Shown here: piece after piece, positions 35,266 to 44,765 of the stretch
Position numbering within the stretch: the first letter of the stretch is position 1
Layout: every line of letters begins with the position of its first letter
Origin: Leuctra nigra
Taxonomy: Eukaryota; Arthropoda; Insecta; Plecoptera; Leuctridae
DNA: 64,000 bases
Assembly (NCBI GenBank): GCA_934045905.1
Contig: OW203765.1
Location: 31,405,997-31,469,996 of the forward strand
Reading direction: 5' to 3'
Translations under genes and position numbers: made by a program
Notes under the pieces: generated by a model
What the model saw: only the letters and a program-made list of their open reading frames with translations
Told to the model about the DNA's origin: nothing
Database searches by the model: none

Positions 35266-35914
35266 TACAGTCACGGCCACGAGTTCCTCATGGGCCTCCT
35301 GGAGTTGACTGTACACGCACGTTTGTTTGTCCACCCCTCGGACTTCCCTGTCGTACAGTCACGGCCACGAGTTCCTCATGGGCCCAGGGACGGCGCTAGG
35401 GGTGGGCGCGGGTGGGCGCGCGCCCACCCAAAAATATTCCCTGCCCACCCTCTGCCCACCCAAAAATAATCGAAGATAAATTTATAATTATATTTTAATT
35501 TCAATGTTTTGGTGTAATTTAATGAAATATTCCAATAATTCCGATATAATTAATTGCATTCCTACTGTACGTTCATTTAATCAAAGCTGTGTTTGGTAAC
35601 TTTCAATACTATTTCCTTCTATTTCTTCTACTATTTTGTATATTATTTCAAACACCATTTACACCAAAAGTGATAATTTCAGCGTTCCAAATTTGTTTCT
35701 ATTGATTTAGAAAGAAAAAAACGCCCTGCGGGGCATGGATTTCTTTTAATCGTACAACTATACTTTTTGAGGATTTATTTTGTGCCCACCCTAAATAATT
35801 TCTCGCCGCTCGCTGCCCACCCTTGCAACAATTCCTGGCGCCGTCCCTGCATGGGCCTCCTGGAGTTGACTGTACACGCACTTGTTTGTCCACCCCTCGG
35901 ACTTCCCTGTCGAC
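35266..35914 (+). repeat. Tandem duplication, 88-bp unit, second copy split by a MITE
   Basis: TACAGTCACGGCCACGAGTT starts at 35266 and again at 35354. Unit 1 continues CTCATGGGCCTCCTGG to CTTCCCTGTCG. Unit 2 is interrupted after CATGGGCC at 35384 and resumes at 35858. Relative to unit 1, unit 2 has lost two bases at GCACTTG versus GCACGTTTG. Confidence 0.85.
35385..35849. mobile_element. hAT-type non-autonomous element with 8-bp target duplication
   Basis: The element starts CAGGGACGGCGCTAGG and ends CCTGGCGCCGTCCCTG, imperfect inverted ends of the hAT type. It is flanked by CATGGGCC on both sides (35377-35384 and 35850-35857), the 8-bp duplication expected for hAT transposition. The ends are GC-rich with TGCCCACCC repeats; the 465-bp interior is AT-rich and has no transposase. 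Confidence 0.9.
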
Positions 35915-36055
35915 AAGGAAACTGCTCGGATGGTTCACAACGCAATGGCCACGCGCGAAGACTCTTTCCTCAACCTTCATCACATTCTTCAAAACCAAAT
36001 CGACATGGAGCGTAATTATACTGTACATTGTGTTCATGATGATGATACTGTGTGA
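35870..36055 (+). other. Unidentified coding-like frame
   Basis: An open frame without an obvious start runs through FVHPSDFPVDKETARMV and EDSFLNLHHILQNQIDMERN and ends at TGA 36053-36055. It looks more protein-like than its surroundings, but I do not recognise it. The matching N-terminal sequence (from GHEFLMGLLELTVHA) is in frame only in unit 1 of the 88-bp duplication; in unit 2 a two-base difference and the hAT insertion break it. It could be a last exon of a decayed gene or chance. Confidence 0.25.
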
Positions 36056-36440
36056 AATTTCACTTTGATCAGTTTCACGGTCCTGCAGACAATTTCAATT
36101 TTATTTACAATTTTTTTCTCTTGAAATTTTGGATAACCCAAATTTCAGCTTGATCAGAGCTGGAACTGCCTGATTCACAGATTCGGATTCACAAAGCTTT
36201 TCCCCTGGGAGCTTTGAAATATAACCCCTTCTTTAACTGCATACAGTAAAAGTGAGGTTATTTATCAATTCTACCAGACTATAAAAAATTCAAAATGTCC
36301 ACTCAAATATTTCAATTAGCTTTTACAAATTGTTTTGAAACAAAAAATAGTTTCTTGTCTGATAAATAAGGCAAAATAAATTGAGTCAAATACTTTTTTG
36401 GGAATAAGATTAATTGATGAATACGCTTGAATAACGTTAT

Positions 36441-36774
36441 GGGGCTGTGCAGAAAGGACGTCACGCTTCATCAGGGGGGAGGGAGGGGGGGGGGGGGGTC
36501 ACCAGTATCGGACACAGTGTGACAGGGGGGGAGGGGGGTCTGGAGCCAGTAGGACGTCACGTTTTGATATAAATATTTTCAAGCATTTTAAATTTCAGTT
36601 GATATGTAGAGAACTGAAATATTGCTAAAAATGACAAATTCCGATACATTTTAGAGTCAGAATTTTTTTTAAGGGGGGGGGGGGGGGGTAGAGATAGTTT
36701 TGTGACGTCCTTTTAAGGGGGGGGGGGGGTCAAAATAACCCATTTTTGGCGTGACGTCCATTATGCACAGCCCC
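36441..36774. mobile_element. MITE with GGGGCTGTGC ends and internal G runs
   Basis: GGGGCTGTGCAGAAAGGACG at the left end is inverted at the right end (CGTCCATTATGCACAGCCCC), 24 of 26 bases matching through the GACGTCAC core. Between them are four or more runs of 7 to 18 G, all on the plus strand. TAT flanks both ends, which may be a 3-bp duplication. Confidence 0.8.
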
Positions 36775-38569
36775 TATGGTAACGATCTTGCAAAGGGAAT
36801 AAGTCAAAAGACATGACGCATAACTTTCTAGCCACTCTCGATCACCATACGGCTGAATTATGGTCCCATCTTGTGCAAAGCCCAATTCGCATGAACTCGT
36901 GGTTGTAAGTTTTAGCAACTGCATGTTGCTATTCATTCATCAGTTTTTTAGCCGACGTTCACAAAAACACGAAACAATCACTTACCGCCACGTGCCACAG
37001 AAACATGCTGCAAGTATTCGTGAAGAAAAAACTAGAATTAATTCGACAGTTAAATAGCAGCATGGTTCGGCAGCTTTTATAATAGCTGTATCATGAATAA
37101 GGAGAAAATGACTGGTCATAACCATTTAGGTATGTGACTTTTTAAGTTTTTTGTATTCAGGTTTTTATTATCTCTAAAAATAATTATAAAACAATATTAT
37201 TGAAGTGTATAGGGAAATAAAATCCAAACATAATACATTTTTTTTTGGAATGTATGAATATTGAATATGCAAAATAATTTGAGTCAAATACATGTTTGAT
37301 TATTTTTTTTTACAGATTTTATAAGATTCAAGAAAACAAGAGCTAATTACCAATCTTGTTTTCCTTATTTTAAAGAAGATCCGAGGAGATGGAGCCATTT
37401 TGTGTGTAGTGTGTACCCTCTTTCTTGGGAATGTGAGTTAAATTTTAATGTGCTTAGAAATCTCGAAGTTTGAAAATATACAATATTCGTGACGTCTTAT
37501 TACATCGAATTTGGTTGTACAACATTGACATGCGGTAAAAGGAGAGCTAAAAGCAAAAGTCAATGTATTTATATACTCACAAGTTATAGTTCCATAAGGA
37601 AAATCAAATCCATCGCTCTATTTAGATCGGAAAAGGAGCGTCTTTCCAGATGATGAGTAAGGAAGTTCGTCCCCGTACCACGCAATACACCTACCTACAT
37701 CCTTACTGATATTGTCTGTGACATGAATGAATGATCTAAATGAGGATAAAACAAAATTATCTGTTTGGAACGAGGACAAATTTTGTTACTTTACCATCCC
37801 TACTCCTCCCTTCTCCAGAATTTAGCAATTTTGAACAGATTGAAGAAAATGAAGTTCTAATTAAATAGCAAGTGGTAAGGTGACTCAAATCAGTCAAAAC
37901 AAATTAGTTTTAAATAATCATATGCATTGTTTTCAAACAAATTTAATTTTGTGCAGGTTTTCCATTGCTACTTTTGACGTACTTGATGTGACGTCAATGC
38001 ATTTTGTATTCTTCTACACAATCCCTATTTTCAACTCACATTTTGATGTCAGAATCATAGCGCTTCGTTAGTGATTTTTTTAGAATAGAATATAATATAT
38101 TTTATTGTTAATATTGATCACAATATGATATTTAACACAGTCATAATCCAGTCCAGTCTGGAAACAATAACATGAAAAAAAGTAAAATAAGCTAAGTAAA
38201 ATAAGTAAAATATGCTCTATATTTCAATATCATTGTTCCACCCCGAATAATTTTTAATAATCGGTGTTTCTGCTCCCAGACTATTCTATTGAAAGGAAAA
38301 AACTTGAATAAAACTTGATAAAAGAGCATAGGCAATCAGAGCCATTAATGTTTTCTGCGTCATCTGTCGATATGAAGAGAAAGGTAATTTATGTTTTAAA
38401 ATACCTAACTCTAATATCTATCTAGATTGAATCTGTGAAGACTGTAGAGACACTCTCAATAGGATCTATAAAGATAGAAGATCGTTCCGTCGTATGCCCC
38501 ACAGTCGCGAAGTGGTCAAACGTGGTTGCTTGTCTATTCAATAGAAATATACTATTTTGTATAAGTACA
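36775..38569. other. No gene seen
   Basis: AT-rich sequence with frames under 70 codons. A TGACGTCA palindrome lies at 37989-37996 without other promoter features. Confidence 0.4.
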
Positions 38570-38675
38570 TTGTTGAGCGAGCGAACGAAGAGAGCGTCTC
38601 CCTTTAGCTCTTTTCGCACGATATGTATGTTTTATTCTGTTACTGCCGCTATACAGGGCACACCGTTTCTATGAT
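38570..38675 (+). repeat. GAGCGAGCGAACG repeat family, copy running into the gap
   Basis: TGAGCGAGCGAACGAAGAGA and GCGTCTCCCTTTAGCTCTTT match copy 1 at 29683. The copy is cut by the run of N. Confidence 0.6.
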
Positions 38676-38875
38676 NNNNNNNNNNNNNNNNNNNNNNNNN
38701 NNNNNNNNNNNNNNNNNNNNNNNNNNNNNNNNNNNNNNNNNNNNNNNNNNNNNNNNNNNNNNNNNNNNNNNNNNNNNNNNNNNNNNNNNNNNNNNNNNNN
38801 NNNNNNNNNNNNNNNNNNNNNNNNNNNNNNNNNNNNNNNNNNNNNNNNNNNNNNNNNNNNNNNNNNNNNNNNNNN
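38676..38875. other. Assembly gap (200 N)
   Basis: Exactly 200 N bases. The round number suggests a placeholder rather than a measured length. The left flank is a dispersed repeat, a likely cause of the break. Confidence 0.99.
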
Positions 38876-39965
38876 AATTTAGTCAGATAACTATTATTGA
38901 CGACAAAGATGACTCATTGTGTAAGATAATAATTATGAATCACATTATAAAATCATTTTATTTGCGAATATTTCGCTAATGTGAACGCATCTGTTTTCTT
39001 GAAATTGGAATATCGAATTGAGGCATAGTCCAAGTGATTCCAATTTTATTATAATTATCGTATTTGAAAACATATTTTTGTCCATAAAAAACAGTTTTCG
39101 TAAATAGGTCCGATTTTTTTTTAAGATGCCCTTCTCGATTTTTATTAATCTCATAACATTCTTTTTGCATAAAATTACAGTTCACTTACAAGAAAATGAA
39201 TTGAACTATAAATAAAAAATTGAGATGCTGGATTCAAATTTTTATTTTATATGTTAAAAAAAGTTGTTGAAAATCTTAACGAATTCTAATAAAATTATAT
39301 TGGCGCTTGTTTTGGTTTGCGTGCAGAAAAAAGATACATGACCAGAAAAGTCCCAAAGAGCCATAAAAATGAAATCACTTTATTTTACATTTAATTAAGT
39401 TCGCATTATAAGTACACAAATTCATTAATATGTAAATTGTTCTTTTCTAAAAAGTCATAATGAAAGTGAGCAAGCACTCTTAAACTACCGAATCAAATGG
39501 TATAATTTTATTGAGGAAAAGGGAAACCTGGCAAATGGTCTCTAGAGTAGTAACACATTTAGTTGGCCCAGGGCATTGATGGATGTACACCGATAAAATC
39601 ACCATGTTTTCAGCTGTAGAGCTACCGTGGTCGGAATGTACAGAGAGTGAAAGTTTTAGGAGAAATTTTGTCGGCTAAAATTATCACTAGCTTTAGGACT
39701 AGGACTAGAAAAAGTAAACCTATGAATGGAGTTACCACGGTGTTTCGATTAAAGCAAAACTAAATAACAATATCATTGTTTGTATAAATAACAGATATTA
39801 TACCGTATATATTTTTTGAGTGAAACTAGAACTGTGTGAAGAAAGAAAACGAACTTTAAAATAATGGAAACTTATTCGAAGTATTGTAAAAAGTGTTTTG
39901 AATTTACTGAAGTCCGAAGCCTTCAAATGGCTTAGTGTTTGATCCGTGTTTTATGATAATGACCC
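38876..39965. other. No gene seen
   Basis: AT-rich sequence. Because a histone-type stem-loop follows at 39976, I looked for a histone frame upstream (H2A, H2B, H3, H4 and H1 C-termini) and found none. Confidence 0.4.
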
Positions 39966-39970
39966 TGAAA

Positions 39971-40000
39971 ATGGTGGCCCTTTTCAGGGCCACCACCACT
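39971..40000 (+). ncRNA. Histone mRNA-type 3' stem-loop, no histone gene attached
   Basis: GGCCCTTTTCAGGGCC at 39976-39991 fits the histone 3' processing hairpin consensus exactly: six-base stem, TTTC loop, and an ACCACC flank on the 3' side. In metazoans this hairpin binds SLBP and, with the U7 site, directs cleavage of replication-dependent histone mRNA. A weak purine-rich CAAGCTAGAAA follows about 20 bases later. No histone coding sequence was found upstream, so this may be a relic, a part of a dispersed copy, or chance. Confidence 0.45.
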
Positions 40001-41050
40001 AAAACATCATGAACAAGCTAGAAACATTTTTTCTTTTAATGAATTATGTCATAGAAAGGAGTTACGTTATTCAATTTGATAAGGAAGTAAAAATAATTTC
40101 CTAATCAGTAATTCTTCAAAGGATATTACGCAGAAGAAAATGCACACAATAAGTAAAGGAAAACTATAAAATAAACTTTATAAAATGCGGTATTGAAGTA
40201 TTGTCAAATCATGTGTTACACATAACTTCTCATACATTTACGTGTCACACTTCTTCGTCACGTCCTATACTTTGTCACACGTCACAATTAGCTACGGGTC
40301 CAATAATTCTCACACACACCTCAGATTCCTGGTAATCGTTTCTGCTTCGTTTCTGCTTTGTTTGTGCCGCTCTCCCAACCCCACGTTTCGAATGTACAAG
40401 TAAATAGTAGCACACCCACTTTCCAAATTCGTATGAGTGTTCTAATTGGTTCATTGTAATTGTGTAGGGGTGAGTGAAGTTGAAGAATAAACATTTTTTT
40501 TTAAATTTTGGATGTGCTACCATATATATGGTACTCTATACCCTCTTTAAAATGGGGGTTGGGAGGGCGACCCAAACGATTTATTTGATTTCAAAATCAG
40601 GTGCAATGAAGTAAAATATGATGAGAAAAACTGATTTTTTGACGGTGATGCCAACTAAATGACCCAGAAGTTTCTTCAAATTCAACATTGTGAAAGACTG
40701 CAAAATGTCACAGAAGTTCAATGTGTTTTGTGAGACAACTGCCTTGTGATGTGATATTGTATCTTGAGTCATGCTGATACGAACTCGCAGTTTTCCTGAG
40801 ATTATATTCCCAATCTTATTCTTATCTTCCATGCCGGCTTTTCCTTAAACTTGATTGACGTATAGAGGAAAGCACGGTTTCGATGAACAGCACAAATTAT
40901 CTCACATGTTTTATAGTTTTTAAAGCCATAAATTATTCCAATGACGATGATTTGATGATGTCTAAGAGGATAGGCGGAGGCTGTTCGATAGATCTTCTGT
41001 AAACTCAACATTGGCCTCTCTACAAAACGAAATACGAAATCAAATTTATC
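40001..41050. other. No gene identified
   Basis: Two overlapping minus-strand frames (40581-40832, 83 codons; 40802-41104, 100 codons) are present but show no domain that I recognise, and the second runs into a tRNA-like element. Confidence 0.35.
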
Positions 41051-41056
41051 AAATTG

Positions 41057-41112
41057 GTCGCTTGCTGGAATCGAACCAAACCGGGAGTTCAGTGCGTTAT
41101 CCACTGAGACAA
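41057..41112 (-). repeat. tRNA-like element (minus strand)
   Basis: In complement, GTTGTCTCAGTGGATAACGC resembles an A box region and TTTGGTTCGATTCCAGC is a good B box with T-arm. It is probably a SINE head. Confidence 0.45.
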
Positions 41113-41135
41113 CTTTTGACCGTATTTTAGTTTGT

Positions 41136-41307
41136 ATAGAATCTGTATAAAAGGCTCCATTTCTAGAATTGTAGATTTTGACAGCGTGTCAGTTCTCAAA
41201 AAGCCATGTTAAAAGTGGAAAATCTAATTGCCAGTGTGGTTTATTACTGGATTCAAAATGTTAAAGCTCATATTTCAAAAAATGGAGCCTATTTATGTCG
41301 ATCCTAT
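41136..41307. mobile_element. MITE with GGCTCCATTT ends
   Basis: ATAGAATCTGTATAAAAGGC then TCCATTT at the left is inverted at the right (AAATGGAGCCTATTTATG, then TCGATCCTAT). Single ends of the same family occur at several other places in the window. Confidence 0.65.
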
Positions 41308-42283
41308 TCCCCTTCTCTCGTAGGGCAAATAAATTTACACTTTCATTCATATTTTAACCAAGTATTTGCATACTAAATTATCAAAATGCACATATTAAAA
41401 GTTGAATGCAAGAATTATTTTGATTAATTTCCGTTCTTTGAAAGAAGTATTGCTCTTGAATACTCACGAAGGCGTCAATAGATAATTAAAAAAAAACATT
41501 TCAATGCATCATTATCAAAATGGAATGAATGGAAATTACTTTACAATGGACTTGGATCATTCGAATTGATCAGCCTCTGAATGTGGGAATTATATCAACA
41601 TAAAACTGATCAGTAGAAACGATAATAATGTCTATTATTATCGCAAATCAGATAATGTTATATAAATACTCTCCTGGAGGCCATGTTTGAACAAAGGGCA
41701 TGAAGCATATCTGTCACACGAGATGAAAGAAACTTACCACTATAACGTAGCTCATTTTATTCAGATTTTATGTATTGATTAGGTATCGGAAATCCATTGA
41801 TTTGGTGTCATTTCATTTGAAGGTCTTTTCTTTCCACTGATGTTGTGTTTTGAATATTTTTTTTGTGGTGTAAACGAAGATCCATTAAAATTTTTCCAGA
41901 TGCAATATCTACTTACTTTTTGATTCCCTCAGTCGTCCTTGCTGTCTGAGGATCCGTCGTACTCTACTTACTTTATGATAATTTTGATTTAAGAATTTTG
42001 ATAACATACTTTATTCATTTCCAAATACAATGGGTAACGGGGTAGGTATAGGTTGTCATACATACCAAAATTCGAGAGCGTAATAATTACTACGAAACTG
42101 ACTGGCTTTTTGATAGATCGTTGAAAATATTTGATGTCGGAAATGCCACCCTAGATTTAATATAATCAGTAAAAAATTGGGGAAATATAAACATATTTGT
42201 GCTTCAAAATTTGTATCGCACTTGGAAAGAATATGAATGTGTTTGTTTTTATTTTTATTATAACGATGTTTCTGTTTTGCAAG

Positions 42284-42512
42284 GCGAATGGCGACGGATG
42301 AATGAATGATTATGATTGATGGTAATTAGAATTGAAGATGGACGGTGGGAAAGAGGCGGTCGTGGCCTATTAGTAGGGAACCTTCCCATCATTTGGTTCT
42401 CGACTGAGGAAAAGTACGACATATCCTCAGTCAGCAAGGACGACCGAGGGAATCGAACCCGGGACCTCCGGAGTACAAATCAAGTGTATTTGCCTGAGCC
42501 AACTTGCTTCGT
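42284..42512 (-). mobile_element. SINE family A, best copy (minus strand)
   Basis: Read in complement, this has a tRNA-derived head (GCAAGTTGGCTCAGGCAAAT as A box region, CCCGGGTTCGATTCCC as B box), then a body with GCTGACTGAGG and CCTCAGTCGAG, which pair as a 9-bp inverted repeat, GGGAAGGTTCCC, TACTAATAGGCCACGACCGC, and a tail ending at GCCATTCGCC. I used it as the reference for the family. Confidence 0.8.
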
Positions 42513-43009
42513 GTTGGTTTGTTGATAAAAATAAAAATTCCGTGTCGTTTTGCAAAATGTAACTCGAGAACGATGGATATTTGTTGGACTAGACCTTGAC
42601 TAGACAGCAAAGCGACAGCAATTTTAGATATTGACATAGTCACCTATTCAAGTTCTTCCTAGGACGTCGTGTTGTATTTACTCAATACATTTAAAGTATT
42701 TTGTATTTCCTAGATCTTATTATTATAATAAAAGTTTATGAGAAAAATCACCATCCACTGATTTTTATATTCTATGTTTTTTAATTGATATTTTTTTATA
42801 TAAAAGATGACTTTGAATCGAATTTGATTTCGGTGTGCCATCTTTACATGACGTGAGAGAGTGCCAGCATGTCATCCTGATCACCTGACCTGTCTCTAGT
42901 CACTTGCTCTGTCTCGCTCTCTCCCCCATCTGCATATGAGTCGGGAGAGAGAGCGGAAGTGACGTAGCCACAGCCGATGCCGGATGAGCCATGGAATTGC
43001 TATATAGTG
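42513..43009. other. No gene; GA-rich promoter-like patch
   Basis: At 42850-42980 there are repeated GAGAG/CTCTC words and GCGGAAGTGACGTAG, an ETS plus half-CRE combination. No gene was recognised next to it. Confidence 0.3.
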
Positions 43010-43087
43010 GAGTCAAGTGACCTAATAATCAGCATAGTCAGTGATGAGCTCCAGTGGTCGGGGGTTCGATTCCCAGCGCCGTGCAAC
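43010..43087 (+). repeat. tRNA-like element (plus strand)
   Basis: GGGGGTTCGATTCCCAG is a perfect B box with T-stem. The A box region (CAGCATAGTCAGTGATGAGC) is weak. It is followed by GCAACAAGACGCGA and a G17 run at 43097-43113. Confidence 0.4.
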
Positions 43088-43353
43088 AAGACGCGAGGGG
43101 GGGGGGGGGGGGGTCAGACGGTGTATGACGCACACAAGTCATTCATTCTGTTCTTGTTTTCCTCAAGCAGAATTCTAGAACCACCTTCTCTTCCTTATCA
43201 TTTTGCAACTAAGCTGGGGCAATTCTAGAGATTCACGGTTTGAAACCGTCTTACGTTTGAATTGTATAAAACTTCAAACTATAAAACTTCAAATTTTTTT
43301 TATATTTTAAACAGTGAAAACGTCCACGGTTTTAAAACGTGAATTGGCCCCCT

Positions 43354-43515
43354 GGAGGCCAATTCTTGAGTTTTCATGTTTTGAAACCATGTGTGGTTTC
43401 ATTGTTTAAAACGTAAAAAAGTTGAAGACTAAGCAATTAGTTGTCAACTTTTTTACGTTTTAAACAATGAAACCACACATGGTTTCAAAACATGAAAACT
43501 CAAGAATTGGCCTCC
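43354..43515. repeat. Perfect inverted repeat, 72-bp arms
   Basis: Arms 43354-43425 and 43444-43515 are exact reverse complements. The outer sequence is GGAGGCCAATTCTTGAGTTT and the inner end ACGTAAAAAAGTTGA. The loop is 18 bases. Transcribed, it would form a long hairpin. A degraded related arm precedes it (about 43230-43350), and half-copies lie at 23571 and 57740. Confidence 0.95.
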
Positions 43516-43625
43516 TGGATGGCGACGGATGAATGATTATGATGATTGGGAGATGATGCGGTGGGAAGGAGACTGACGTGGAGTATTAGTAGGGAACCTC
43601 CTCAGCATTTGCCTGTCGCATGCCC
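43516..43625 (-). mobile_element. SINE family A copy (minus strand)
   Basis: GGATGGCGACGGATGAATGA, then TTATGATGATTGGGAGATGA, GGTGGGAAGGAGACTGACG and AGTATTAGTAGGGAACC follow family order in complement. It begins directly at the end of the 72-bp hairpin. The head is absent. Confidence 0.65.
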
Positions 43626-44005
43626 GAAGCCACGAATAAAATCACCGAAGGATGGTTTCCCACTTTGTGTGTGAAAGAGTATTTCACATACAAAAAGTAG
43701 CAGGTGATCTGTGAAACAGTAATTTAAAAAAAATCTTATGTACTAAAAAGTAACTATCTACATAATGTTTTAAATATTATACAATTTTATCTCAGATGAC
43801 ACTTAATATTTGGAAACAGGAGCCAATTGGCAAGACAATGAATTACACAGTGATTTTTCATAATTTTAGGAGTGCTATTGCTTTATTTTGCTCAATTTAC
43901 GTCTAGGTTGGAGCAAAGAGAGCTATGGTTGCAACATTTTTTCAAGATTATCTCAAATTCTATTTATTGACTTTATAAACATCAGTGGATATGAATACGC
44001 ATATT

Positions 44006-44175
44006 ATAATCCATACAAAAAGGCTCCATTTAGTGATGCGTTTGAAAAGCTTTCAATTGTGAAAAGTCCACTCAGGTGAAAAAAATTGTCCAATCGGGAT
44101 TAAATGAATTTAGCAAAATAATAGCTGCAAAAGTTTACTTTTCCTAAGGAATTAACATCTCTTGTGTGGATTATG
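44006..44175. mobile_element. MITE of the GGCTCCATTT family
   Basis: ATAATCCATACAAAAAGGCTCC at the left (reported here in part) is inverted at the right by CTCTTGTGTGGATTATG. The interior is AT-rich and non-coding. Confidence 0.5.
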
Positions 44176-44594
44176 TCTTGGTATACAGGAAATTATGTAT
44201 TCATTTATAATATTACGAACTTACTGCACTATTCATTATTCAAGAACCATGAAAACTTCTAAAACTAATCTAATATTAACCAATCTTTATACAGAGCAGT
44301 GACCTTTAATATCAAATTAAACTACCCTAAAACTATCATGGTACCTCATTTCATGTCTCATCACCCCCCCAATAGTTCTTTGTTCTAGTCCATGGGCGTG
44401 TACATTGTTCCCAAGTAGATAACAACCCCTAGGAGCCATCCAGTCGCTCCGTTTTTACCAGAAATCGTCAGGTTTTCCTCAAAAATCCAACCCCCCAACC
44501 CCCCCGACCACTAACTATTTCATCTGAACTATAGTTGTCCATGACAGCTTTTCTAGGAAATCTACTCAGGTTAGGTCTAGTTTTTATTATTATT

Positions 44595-44765
44595 CCAGTT
44601 GAACGTCACGCTATAGAGGTAGGTATAGGAAGCGTCGCGGCGCCAATAGACGTCGTGGCGTGAGGCGTCGCTCTTCTGCTGCGAGGTCGACACCGACGCC
44701 ACAGCCCCGGAGCGTCGCCAGGGGGCGGGGGCCCGACGTCGGGGGGCATTGCCGCCGAGCATCAA
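44595..44765. other. GC-rich island of unknown nature
   Basis: About 170 bases rich in GCGTCGC, GACGTCG and GGCGCC words lie in strongly AT-rich surroundings. A 62-codon minus-strand frame crosses it without a domain. It could be a transposon end, a CpG-rich regulatory island or a gene fragment; nothing seen decides this. Confidence 0.4.

Noticed and set aside
36060..36060. GTGTGA after GATACT at 36047 as a splice donor for the unidentified frame
   Set aside because: It is a poor donor and an in-frame TGA lies within it; no downstream exon was found.
40581..41104. Two overlapping minus-strand frames as a possible receptor or transposon protein
   Set aside because: No motif recognised; the second starts inside a tRNA-like element.
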